Shown here piece after piece: positions 17,282 to 24,799 of a stretch of 64,000 nt of DNA. The first letter of the stretch is position 1. Every line of letters starts with the position of its first letter. The notes under the pieces were generated by a model that was given only the letters and a program-made list of their open reading frames with translations, was not told the DNA's origin and made no database searches. A program made the position numbers and the translations under genes. The stretch spans positions 1 through 64,000 of the forward strand of contig NZ_JAPDOD010000003.1 of NCBI RefSeq assembly GCF_027587205.1, given 5' to 3'. This stretch comes from Solirubrobacter ginsenosidimutans. Lineage in GTDB: Bacteria > Actinomycetota > Thermoleophilia > Solirubrobacterales > Solirubrobacteraceae.

Positions 17282-17690
17282 GCTGACGACGGGACCTGAC
17301 GGCACCGAGGCAGCGGGAGCGGCGCTGGCCGCCCGCCTGCGACCCGGCGACGTCGTGCTCGTCTCGGGCGACCTGGGCGCGGGGAAGACCACCTTCGTCC
17401 GCGGCGCATTGCGCAGTTTGGGTGTAACCGGTCCCATCACATCGCCCACTTTCGTGGTCGGTCACCTCCATGAGGGGGAGACCGGTCCCCTCGCACACCT
17501 CGACCTCTATAGGCTCGCCGGGATGGGAACCGAGGATCCTGGCCTGCTGGACCCGTTTTTCGGCGACGACACGATCGCGTTCGTGGAGTGGCCGGAGCAC
17601 GCCATGGATGCGTTCCCGGCCTCGCGCGTCGCGCACCGGGTGCATCTCGCCCACGCGGGCGGGGATGAGCGGAGGATCGAGGTCACGTGA
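17268..17690 (+). CDS. tsaE: tRNA t6A biosynthesis ATPase TsaE
   Basis: 140 residues, GTG start overlapping the LPXTG gene. The P-loop GDLGAGKTTFVRG (about residues 34-46), the SPTFVV motif, HLDLYRL and FVEWPEH are the standard TsaE (YjeE) landmarks, in order and at family length. TsaE hydrolyses ATP to drive turnover of the TsaB-TsaD complex, which transfers threonylcarbamoyl to A37 of ANN-decoding tRNAs. It is coupled to tsaB by a GTGA overlap. Confidence 0.93.
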   Translation: MSPAELTTGPDGTEAAGAALAARLRPGDVVLVSGDLGAGKTTFVRGALRSLGVTGPITSPTFVVGHLHEGETGPLAHLDLYRLAGMGTEDPGLLDPFFGDDTIAFVEWPEHAMDAFPASRVAHRVHLAHAGGDERRIEVT

Positions 17691-18433
17691 GCGGTGCCCT
17701 CGGCGCGATCGTCGGCATCGACACCTCCACCTCGTCGACCTCCGTCGCGGTGCTCGTTCCGGGTGGCCGCGAGGTGGAGCGGCGCGACGATCCCGGCCGC
17801 GACGAGCGGCCCCGCCACGCCGAGACGCTGCAGCCGCTCCTCGAGCAGGCGCTGGCGCAGGCCGAGGTGACCTGGGAGGGCGTCGCGCGGATCTGCGTCG
17901 GCACCGGCCCGGGCGGGTTCACCGGGCTGCGGCTCGGGATCTCCACCGCCCGCGCGCTCGCGCAGGGCAACGACCTGCCGATCGTCGGCGTCTCCAGCCT
18001 CGAGGCGCTCGCGCGCGGGATCGAGCTCGTCGGCCCGAAGGAGCTCGAGCTTCCCGGTCATCCGGACCTCCACGGCCCCGTGCTGGCCGTGATCGACGCC
18101 CGCCGCGGCGAGGTCTTCGCCTCCGCCTATCGCCACCACCGCACGACGATGGAGCCGATCGCGATCACCCCCGCCGAGCTGGCCGAGCGGGTGGCCGCGC
18201 GGCGTGAGTGGGGACGCAGCCCGATGTTGGGCATCGGGGACGGGGCGGTACGCTTTCGTTCGGAGCTCGAACGGGCCGGAGTGGCGGTACCGGCGGACGG
18301 TTCCCGCGCCCACCGCGTCAGCGCTTTGATGATCTGCAGGTTGGGACGAGCGAGGGAACCGGTCGACCGCGACGCCCTGCTCCCGGATTACCGCCGCGAG
18401 CCGGACGCCGTCCCGCCGCCCCGCAGAGAATGA
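17687..18433 (+). CDS. tsaB: tRNA t6A complex subunit TsaB
   Basis: 248 residues, GTG start in a GTGA overlap with tsaE. The ASKHA-fold start IVGIDTSTSSTSVAVL, the RHAETLQPLLEQAL segment and GTGPGGFTGLRLGISTARALAQG are diagnostic of TsaB (YeaZ), followed by VIDARRGEVFAS. TsaB is the non-catalytic partner that dimerises with TsaD and recruits TsaE. A 9-bp hairpin follows its stop before rimI. Confidence 0.93.
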   Translation: MSGALGAIVGIDTSTSSTSVAVLVPGGREVERRDDPGRDERPRHAETLQPLLEQALAQAEVTWEGVARICVGTGPGGFTGLRLGISTARALAQGNDLPIVGVSSLEALARGIELVGPKELELPGHPDLHGPVLAVIDARRGEVFASAYRHHRTTMEPIAITPAELAERVAARREWGRSPMLGIGDGAVRFRSELERAGVAVPADGSRAHRVSALMICRLGRAREPVDRDALLPDYRREPDAVPPPRRE

Positions 18434-18455
18434 CCGGGGGGCTGCCGCCCCCCGG
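18434..18455 (+). terminator. Strong intra-operon hairpin between tsaB and rimI
   Basis: CCGGGGGGC (18434-18442), loop TGCC, GCCCCCCGG (18447-18455): a perfect 9-bp GC stem starting at the base after the tsaB stop. It is followed by ACCCCCCCGC rather than a T-run. It sits 13 bases before the rimI ATG and could be an attenuator, an mRNA-processing site or a stabiliser. Confidence 0.5.
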
Positions 18456-18468
18456 ACCCCCCCGCTTA

Positions 18469-18960
18469 ATGACAGCCCCACCCGCCGCCGCCATCGAGGT
18501 CCGCCGACTCACCTACGCCGACCTGCCCGAGGTCGTCGCCATCGAGCGGCGCGCCTTCACGAGCGCGTGGTCGCTGGCGATGTTCGTGCTCGAGCTGTCC
18601 AAGCCGTCGGGGATCTGCCTGGCGGCCGTGGTCGAGCGTGAGCTCGCCGGCTACCTCATCTGCTCCCGCTACGACACGGTGTGGCACATCATGAACGTGG
18701 CGGTGGACCCGGAACTACGGCGCCGCGGGATCGCCACCGCGTTGCTCTCGCACGTGCTCGAGCGGGTGCATCAGGACGCGCAGCTGACGCTCGAGGTGCG
18801 GCGCTCCAATGCGGGGGCGATCACGCTGTACGAGAGCTTCGGCTTTAGGTCCGCCGGGGTGCGCAGGCGCTATTACCAGGACAATGGCGAGGACGCGATC
18901 GTGATGTGGCGGACGCCCGCGACCCTGCGCGGCACCCTGGACGACGTCCCCGGCACATGA
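18469..18960 (+). CDS. rimI: Ribosomal protein S18 N-alpha-acetyltransferase RimI-like (GNAT)
   Basis: 163 residues from the ATG at 18469. A GNAT domain fills the protein: EVVAIERRAFTSAWS in the N-terminal half, the acetyl-CoA loop VDPELRRRGIATALL (about residues 79-93), LEVRRSNAGAITLYESFGF and a RRRYYQDNGEDAIVM ending, all typical of RimI. It acetylates the N-terminus of S18 in the best-known case; in actinomycetes it is routinely encoded between tsaB and tsaD. The stop overlaps the tsaD start as ATGA. Confidence 0.9.
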   Translation: MTAPPAAAIEVRRLTYADLPEVVAIERRAFTSAWSLAMFVLELSKPSGICLAAVVERELAGYLICSRYDTVWHIMNVAVDPELRRRGIATALLSHVLERVHQDAQLTLEVRRSNAGAITLYESFGFRSAGVRRRYYQDNGEDAIVMWRTPATLRGTLDDVPGT

Positions 18961-19937
18961 TCCTCGCCCTCGAAACCTCCTGCGACGACACGTGCGCCGC
19001 CGTCGTCACGCGCGCGGGCGAGATCCGCTCCAACGTCGTGTCCTCCCAAGCAGTGCACGGGCGCTTCGGCGGCGTCGTGCCGGAATGGGCCTCGCGGCAT
19101 CACCTCGAGAACGTCAACGCGATCGTCGACCTCGCGCTGCAGCAGGCGGGCGCGACGTTGGACGACGCGGAGCTGATCGCGGTCACGCAAGGGCCCGGCC
19201 TGGTCGGCGCGCTGCTGATCGGGGTCGCGACGGCGAAGGGCTTGGCCGCGTCGCGCCGGCTGCCGCTCGCGGCGGTCGACCACCTGCAGGGCCACGTGGC
19301 GGCGAACTTCCTCGAGGAGGGCTTCGAGCCGCCGTTCATCTGCCTGCTGGCCAGCGGCGGCCACACGCTGATCGCGCGGGTGACCGATCACCGCGGGTAC
19401 GAGACGCTCGGCCAGACGCTTGACGACGCCGCCGGCGAGGCCTTCGACAAGGGCGCGCGGCTGCTCGGCCTCGGCTACCCCGGTGGGCCGGCGCTCTCGA
19501 AGCTGGCGTCGGAGGGAGATCCGACCGCGTTCAAGTTCCCGACCGCGGCGCGGGTCGCGGGGCTGGACTTCTCGTTCGCCGGGCTGAAGACCGCGCTCCT
19601 GTACAAGGTCCGCGACCTCGGCCCGGAGGAGACCGCCCGGCAGGCGGCAGACCTCGCCGCGTCCTACGAGTTCGCGATCGTCGAGGCGCTGATCATGCGT
19701 GTCGAACGCGCGCTGGAGGCCGAGAACGAGCCGCGGTTGGCGATCGGCGGCGGCGTCGCCGCGAACCGCCTGCTGCGCGAGCGAGCCGCCGCGATCGGCG
19801 TCCCGGTCCACGTGCCCGAACACGCGCTGTGCACCGACAACGCGGCGATGATCGCCTCCGCTGCCCGCTGGGTCGAGCCGCAGCCGTTCCCGGACTACCT
19901 CGCGCTCGACGCGTACGCGACCCGCCGCGCCGCCTGA
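18957..19937 (+). CDS. tsaD: tRNA N6-adenosine threonylcarbamoyltransferase TsaD
   Basis: 326 residues from the ATG at 18957. The start LALETSCDDTCAAVV, the metal-binding HGRFGGVVPEWASRHHLENV (the Kae1 HxxxH motif within RHH), the LLASGGHT nucleotide-binding loop, and GGGVAANRLLRE near the C-terminus are all present. It is the catalytic Kae1/Qri7-type subunit that transfers the threonylcarbamoyl group to A37. The next gene starts one base after its stop, so translation is coupled. Confidence 0.95.
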   Translation: MILALETSCDDTCAAVVTRAGEIRSNVVSSQAVHGRFGGVVPEWASRHHLENVNAIVDLALQQAGATLDDAELIAVTQGPGLVGALLIGVATAKGLAASRRLPLAAVDHLQGHVAANFLEEGFEPPFICLLASGGHTLIARVTDHRGYETLGQTLDDAAGEAFDKGARLLGLGYPGGPALSKLASEGDPTAFKFPTAARVAGLDFSFAGLKTALLYKVRDLGPEETARQAADLAASYEFAIVEALIMRVERALEAENEPRLAIGGGVAANRLLRERAAAIGVPVHVPEHALCTDNAAMIASAARWVEPQPFPDYLALDAYATRRAA

Positions 19938-19938
19938 C

Positions 19939-22248
19939 GTGACCAAAACCCGCGCGGGTATCGGGATCGCCGTCTTGGCGGTCGTCGCGGTGCTGGTCGT
20001 GGTCCTGCTCTCTGGCGGCGCCGGGCCGATTCCCGGCGTGGTCGTGAAGCCGGAACCGTCGCTCGCCGACCCGGTGCCCTACGACGGGCGCAGCCCGATC
20101 CTCGTCGCCGAGACCGAGCAGCGGGTGCTGATCGAGCTGCAGCGGCCCGCGCTCGGCGAGCTCAAGGACGCGCGGGCGCTGGGGGCGGCCAAGCAGCTGC
20201 TCGAGATCAAGTCGCTCAAGCGCGAGCAGATCGCGCTGCGCGGAGCCCTCCAGGCGCGCGGCGTGCAGTTGCGCGACGTCGTCTCCTACTACCGCGTGTG
20301 GAACGGCTTCGCGGCGACGGTCAAGACGAGCGACATCCCGCGGTTGAGCTATCCCGGGTCGCAGGTGCGGACCGTCCGCCGTGCGTTCCCCGCCTCCAGC
20401 GAGCCGGTCCCCGTGCCCGCCAAGTCCCCGCTCACGAGGGCCGATCTCAACCAGACGCCGCCGGTCGCCGTGCTCGACACCGGGATCGACAGCAAAGCGC
20501 TCGCGGGATACGCCGACCCCGGCTACGACGCCGTCGATCGCGACCGCGACCCCAAACCCGGGAGCCTGGACGGCCGCAAGGAGACCAGCGGGACCGCCCT
20601 CGCGGGCGTCATCGCCCAGCTGCACCAGCGGGTCCTGCCGATCCGGATCGCCTCCTTCCGCGCCGTCGGCGGCGCCACCGAGGCCCAGGCGACCACCGAC
20701 GAGCTGATCGCCGGCCTCGAGCACGCGGTCGACCCCAACGGGGACGGAGACACGTCCGACCACGTCCCGGTCGCGCTGATCGGCGTCAACGCGCCCTACG
20801 CCGGCTTCACCCACTCGCCTGAGGCCGAAGCCGTCAAGGGTGCGTCCGGTCTGGGGACGCTGGTGGTCGCGCCCGCCGGCAACGAGGGCGCCGCGGCGCC
20901 GGGGAGCGGGACGATCGGCTCACCCGCCTCCGCCCCCGACTCGCTGGCCGTCGGCGCGCTGGCCGGCCGCGAACCGCAACCCCGCACCAAGATCACGCTG
21001 GCCGGCGAAGCCCTCGTCGACGGCGCGGTGCTGGCCGGCGACCCGCCGCCCTCCGGCCAGACCGCGGGTCCGGTCACGGCGACCGACACGGCGGCGCTCG
21101 GCAAGTCCCTGACCCGCATCCGCGACAAGATCGTGATCGTCAAGGCGGGCGCGAACCCGAGCTTGCAGGCCGCGGCGGCGTCCGCGATCGGCGCCCGCGC
21201 CGTCGTGATCGCCGATCCGCGCGATCAGCCGTTGCCCGCGATGGCCGCCGGCCGCTCCGCGGTGCCCGTCATCGGCGTCACGGGCGAGCCCGCGAAGCAG
21301 CTCTTGAACGCCAAGCCGGGCACGGAGATCGCGTTCGCCGGCACCGCGCGCGGAGCGCAGTCCGACGCGCCGCGCGGGCAGCAGATCTCACCCAACACGT
21401 CGCAGGGACCGACGGCGAGCGGTTTGCCGAAGCCCGATCTGGCCTCGTTCGGCAGCGCGCTGACGGTCGGCGTGGGCGGCGGGACCGTCGTCGCCGGCGG
21501 CAGCGCGGTCGCCGCGGCGACCGTGGCCGGCTACGCCGCGCGGCTCGCGCAGCAGCGACCGGAGCTCAGCCCGGCCGAGCTGCGCGCGAACCTGATCGCC
21601 GGCGGCGTTCCCGAACGGCTCCCCGCGAGCCGGACGGGCGCGGGCGCCGCGCAGGACGGGTTCAGCGCGGTCACCGCGGATCCGCCCACCGCGGTCTCGG
21701 GCGCGCTGGACCCGGTCAGCACGGAGCTCTCGGGCACGGCCAGCGACGCCGTGACCCTCAAGGCCTCCGACGGCGCCGCCGCCCAGCCGGCGACCGCGCA
21801 GCTCGTCCCGGGCACACCCACGGCCGTGACCGTGCGGCTCGCGAAGCCGGGGACCGTCTTCGGCCGCCTGCAGGTCACCGACCGCAACGGGCTCGCGGCG
21901 ACGGTCCCGTGGCTGGTCCGCCCGGACGCGGTCGACCCGGTCACGGTCGGCGCGCTGAAGGTCACCGGCGGTCGCCGGGTGCGCTTCACCCTCGGCTCGT
22001 TCAAACGCGGCGCGCAGACCGAGATCCAGGTGGCGGAGCGCCTGGTGCTCGATCTCGTCGACGCCCAGGGCAACGTCCGCCGCAGCCTCACGGTCAAGGG
22101 CGGTGCCCGCGATCTGATGCCCGCCGAGTACGCCTACGCGATCCCCCGAGCGAGTCTCCCCAGCGGGAGCTACGCCTTCCGCGTCCGCGCCTGGGCGCCC
22201 CGCCAGAAGGACCCGACCGTCCAGCGCAGCGCGCTGATTCGCCGATGA
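19939..22248 (+). CDS. Subtilase-like secreted protein lacking the catalytic His (predicted pseudoprotease)
   Basis: 769 residues, GTG start, one base after tsaD. There is an N-terminal membrane anchor or signal (residues 8-25), then an inhibitor-I9-like pro-region ending in VWNGFAATV. An S8 fold follows with Asp180 in VAVLDTGID and the oxyanion Asn in APAGNEG. A PA-like insertion lies at about residues 395-450. The Ser motif is GGSAVAAATVAGYAA with Ser522. The His motif HGTxxAG is replaced by SGTALAG, with Ser217 where the catalytic His belongs. A beta-rich C-terminal region of about 200 residues ends the protein. It is probably a surface pseudoprotease or binding protein. Confidence 0.8.
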   Translation: MTKTRAGIGIAVLAVVAVLVVVLLSGGAGPIPGVVVKPEPSLADPVPYDGRSPILVAETEQRVLIELQRPALGELKDARALGAAKQLLEIKSLKREQIALRGALQARGVQLRDVVSYYRVWNGFAATVKTSDIPRLSYPGSQVRTVRRAFPASSEPVPVPAKSPLTRADLNQTPPVAVLDTGIDSKALAGYADPGYDAVDRDRDPKPGSLDGRKETSGTALAGVIAQLHQRVLPIRIASFRAVGGATEAQATTDELIAGLEHAVDPNGDGDTSDHVPVALIGVNAPYAGFTHSPEAEAVKGASGLGTLVVAPAGNEGAAAPGSGTIGSPASAPDSLAVGALAGREPQPRTKITLAGEALVDGAVLAGDPPPSGQTAGPVTATDTAALGKSLTRIRDKIVIVKAGANPSLQAAAASAIGARAVVIADPRDQPLPAMAAGRSAVPVIGVTGEPAKQLLNAKPGTEIAFAGTARGAQSDAPRGQQISPNTSQGPTASGLPKPDLASFGSALTVGVGGGTVVAGGSAVAAATVAGYAARLAQQRPELSPAELRANLIAGGVPERLPASRTGAGAAQDGFSAVTADPPTAVSGALDPVSTELSGTASDAVTLKASDGAAAQPATAQLVPGTPTAVTVRLAKPGTVFGRLQVTDRNGLAATVPWLVRPDAVDPVTVGALKVTGGRRVRFTLGSFKRGAQTEIQVAERLVLDLVDAQGNVRRSLTVKGGARDLMPAEYAYAIPRASLPSGSYAFRVRAWAPRQKDPTVQRSALIRR

Positions 22249-22493
22249 GCACGGTCACGCTGTACTCACGACCGGGTTGCCACCTCTGCGAAGAGGCCAA
22301 AGTGGTGCTCGAGCGCGTGCAAGCGACCGTCTTCTTCAACCTTCATGAGATCAACATCGAGGCCGACGATGCCCTGCACCTCCGGTACCTCGAGCGGATC
22401 CCGGTGATCGCCCTCGACGGTGAGGAGCTGTTCGACTACTTCGTCGACGAGGAGGCTCTCACGCGGCGCATTCTCTATCGTGAGGGCGGATGA
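22245..22493 (+). CDS. Glutaredoxin-like thiol protein
   Basis: 82 residues from the ATG at 22245, overlapping the previous stop as ATGA. A thioredoxin-fold start, VTLYSRPGCHLCEEAK, carries the CxxC active site (Cys-His-Leu-Cys, about residues 12-15). A cis-proline region RIPVIALDGEELFDYFVDEEAL follows. It matches small glutaredoxin-like proteins (DUF836/Grx-like). It is coupled to rex and lies near a gamma-glutamylcysteine-ligase-like gene, so the segment has a redox theme. Confidence 0.85.
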   Translation: MSTVTLYSRPGCHLCEEAKVVLERVQATVFFNLHEINIEADDALHLRYLERIPVIALDGEELFDYFVDEEALTRRILYREGG

Positions 22494-23182
22494 GTTTCGG
22501 CGACGTCGCCACCAAGACCGGCGGCGGCGGCGCACAGCAGGGCGATGGCGGCTTGGGTCCGCTTTCCGACCGCCTCTCGCTCGGCGTGGCCGCCCGTCTT
22601 TCGCGTTACCTCCAAGTCCTCACCCAGGCCCGCAAGATGGGTAAGGAGACCATTTCGTCTCAGGAGCTGTCCGAGTACACGCATGTGAACTCGACCCAGA
22701 TCCGGCGCGATTTGAGCGGGTTCGGCAAGTTCGGCAAGCGCGGGGTCGGCTACAACGTCGACAGCCTGGTCAGCCAGATCCGCAAGATCCTGCGCACCAG
22801 CGGCCAGCACAACATCGCGCTCTTCGGCGCCGGGCACCTCGGCAAGGCGATCGCCTCCAGCGACATCTTCGCCGACCACGGCTTCCGCGTCGTCGCGATC
22901 TTCGACCCGGATCCGGCCAAGTTGGGCGAGAAGGTCGGGCCCGCGCTGGTCCGCCATCCGGACGACCTGAAGGCGATGGTCGAGGAGGAGGACATCGTCG
23001 TCGGCGTCCTCGCCGTCCCGACGGCCGCCGCCCAGGCGCTCGCCGACAAGCTGGTCGACGCGGGTGTGAAGATCATCTTCAACTACTCCGAGGCGTTGCT
23101 GCAGGTGCCGCCCGAGGTGACGGTGCACACCTCGAGCCCGGCTGTGGACCTCCTGTACGCGCTCTACTTCTACCTGACCTGA
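22490..23182 (+). CDS. rex: Redox-sensing transcriptional repressor Rex
   Basis: 230 residues, ATG in an ATGA overlap. The N-terminal winged helix (ARLSRYLQVLTQARKMGKETISSQELSE, then NSTQIRRDLSGFGKFGKRGVGY) is nearly canonical for Rex. The Rossmann loop NIALFGAGHLGKAIAS binds NAD(H). The end TSSPAVDLLYALYFYLT matches the domain-swapped C-terminal helix. Rex releases DNA when NADH/NAD+ rises. The first 22 residues are a Gly-rich, poorly conserved extension. I saw no clear TTGTGAA-type Rex operator in the window. Confidence 0.95.
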   Translation: MSFGDVATKTGGGGAQQGDGGLGPLSDRLSLGVAARLSRYLQVLTQARKMGKETISSQELSEYTHVNSTQIRRDLSGFGKFGKRGVGYNVDSLVSQIRKILRTSGQHNIALFGAGHLGKAIASSDIFADHGFRVVAIFDPDPAKLGEKVGPALVRHPDDLKAMVEEEDIVVGVLAVPTAAAQALADKLVDAGVKIIFNYSEALLQVPPEVTVHTSSPAVDLLYALYFYLT

Positions 23183-23187
23183 GGCCG

Positions 23188-24315
23188 ATGGATCTGGATG
23201 CTGCCCGGGAGGTCTTCGAGACCTCCCAGGACCTGACGGTTGGAATCGAGGAGGAGTGGGGCCTCGTCGATCCGACGACGCTCGAGCTCGTGCCGAAGTT
23301 CGAGGTGATGCGCGACGACGGCCTCGCCGACGACGTGCTCAAGGACGCGATCGCGGGCGAGCTGATCTCGTCGGAGATCGAGATCCGCTCCGGCCGCGGG
23401 GAGAACCTGCAACACGCGCTGCAACTCCAGCGCGAAGCGCGCCGGCGGCTGTTCGCCCTGGCCGACAAGCACGGCGTGACGCTGGCGAGCACCGGCACGC
23501 ACCCTCTGTCGGACTACCGCCGGCAGCACATCATCGACACCGAGCACTACCGCCGCGTGCAGGACGGGCTCCAGTACGTCGCCCGGCGCAACAACACGTT
23601 CGCGCTGCAGGTCCACATCGGCGTTCAGGGTGGCGACCGCGCGATCAAGGTCTGCGACCGGCTGCGTCCCGTGCTGCCGACGCTGCTGGCCATCAGCGCG
23701 AACTCGCCCTACATCGACGGCCAGGACTCCGGCCTGCACTCGGCCCGCACGCAGACCTTCACGAAGTCCTTCCCGCGCTGCGGCATCCCGGACGTCTTCG
23801 GCACCTGGCGCAACTGGCAGAACTACGTGCAACTGCTGCTGGACACCAACTCGATCGTCGAGTTCACCCAGCTGTGGTGGTCGGTCCGCGCGCACCATTC
23901 CTTCGGGACGATCGAGGTCCGCATCTGCGATGCCCAGACCACCGGCACCGAGGCTGACGGCCTCGTCGAGCTGATCGTGGCCTGCGTCGCGCAGGCGCTG
24001 CGCGAGGTCGACGCGGGCGAGACGCCGCCCGACTTGCCCGGGCACCTGATCGAGGAGAACATGTGGCGTGCGCTGCGCTACGGCCAGGACGGCATGTTGC
24101 TCGACCTCGAAGGCCCGAAGATCGTGGAATATCCTGCAGCGGAGGCGATTGATCGCCTGAAGGCGTGGACCGGCGTCGATGTTGCGTTGCCCACGCTCAA
24201 CGGCGCCCAGCGCCAGCGGCGGATGATCGACGCCGGCCATTCGCCCTACGAAGTCTTCAAGCAGTGCGTCGAAGAGACGCGCGCGACGTACCCGGCACAG
24301 GAGAAGGTCCAGTGA
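23188..24315 (+). CDS. ybdK: GCS2/YbdK-type carboxylate-amine ligase
   Basis: 375 residues, ATG start. The N-terminus has LTVGIEEEWGLVDPTT, with the metal- and ATP-binding GIEEE motif. STGTHPLSDYRRQHI, the FALQVHIGVQ segment, ANSPYIDGQDSGLHSARTQ and IEVRICDAQTT follow, all typical of GCS2-family glutamate-cysteine-ligase-like enzymes. Family members join glutamate to an amine; some make gamma-glutamylcysteine, others have different roles in actinomycetes. The product here is open. It follows rex by five bases. Confidence 0.88.
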   Translation: MDLDAAREVFETSQDLTVGIEEEWGLVDPTTLELVPKFEVMRDDGLADDVLKDAIAGELISSEIEIRSGRGENLQHALQLQREARRRLFALADKHGVTLASTGTHPLSDYRRQHIIDTEHYRRVQDGLQYVARRNNTFALQVHIGVQGGDRAIKVCDRLRPVLPTLLAISANSPYIDGQDSGLHSARTQTFTKSFPRCGIPDVFGTWRNWQNYVQLLLDTNSIVEFTQLWWSVRAHHSFGTIEVRICDAQTTGTEADGLVELIVACVAQALREVDAGETPPDLPGHLIEENMWRALRYGQDGMLLDLEGPKIVEYPAAEAIDRLKAWTGVDVALPTLNGAQRQRRMIDAGHSPYEVFKQCVEETRATYPAQEKVQ

Positions 24316-24719
24316 CACAGCCCCCTCCGCAGCGTGAGTTCAGCGACGAGGAGATCGCGGCGATCGAAGCCGAGATGGAGCGGCTGACGGTCGACGATGT
24401 CCTTTTGCAGACGCTGGTGACCCTGATCAACCTCGGCGCGCGCAAGGCCGGCCTGGCCACGCAGCCGGGGGAGGAGCCCGCGAACCGCGATCTGGAGCAG
24501 ACCCGTCAGGCCATCGAGGGCGCCCGCGCGCTGCTGCCGGTGCTCGAGGCGCGCCACGGTCAGGAGCTCGCGCCGATCAAGGACGCGCTCGCGCGCCTGC
24601 AGATGGCCTTTGTGCAGCTTTCCGGTGGAACGCCGCCGCCCGCCGCTCCCGTCGAGGAAAAGCCTGAGGGAGCGGGCCCGGCGCAATCCTCCGGACGCCT
24701 CTGGGTCCCCGGTCAGTAA
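24312..24719 (+). CDS. DUF1844 family protein
   Basis: 135 residues from the GTG at 24312 (GTGA overlap). The conserved core is DVLLQTLVTLINLGARKAGL followed by NRDLEQTRQAIEGARALLPVLE, the usual DUF1844 pattern. The C-terminal third is Pro/Ala-rich. It is cytoplasmic with no known function. It is the last gene of the tsa operon before a promoter and hairpin ahead of hppA. Confidence 0.8.
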   Translation: MTQPPPQREFSDEEIAAIEAEMERLTVDDVLLQTLVTLINLGARKAGLATQPGEEPANRDLEQTRQAIEGARALLPVLEARHGQELAPIKDALARLQMAFVQLSGGTPPPAAPVEEKPEGAGPAQSSGRLWVPGQ

Positions 24720-24727
24720 CCGCGCGG

Positions 24728-24769
24728 TAGACTCCGCGCCTCCTACGGCGGCCCTCTCCGGGCCGTCGT
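24728..24769 (+). promoter_or_regulatory. hppA promoter plus leader hairpin
   Basis: A -10-like TAGACT (24728-24733) would start RNA near 24741. Right there lies a 10-bp stem: ACGGCGGCCC (24745-24754), loop TCTCC, GGGCCGTCGT (24760-24769), with one G-U pair and then TTTCG. A Shine-Dalgarno-like AGAGAGG (24788-24794) precedes the GTG at 24800. Unlike most units here, hppA thus has a roughly 60-nt structured leader. The hairpin may also end the upstream operon. Confidence 0.45.
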
Positions 24770-24799
24770 TTCGCGTTGTCTGAGTCCAGAGAGGTCCTC

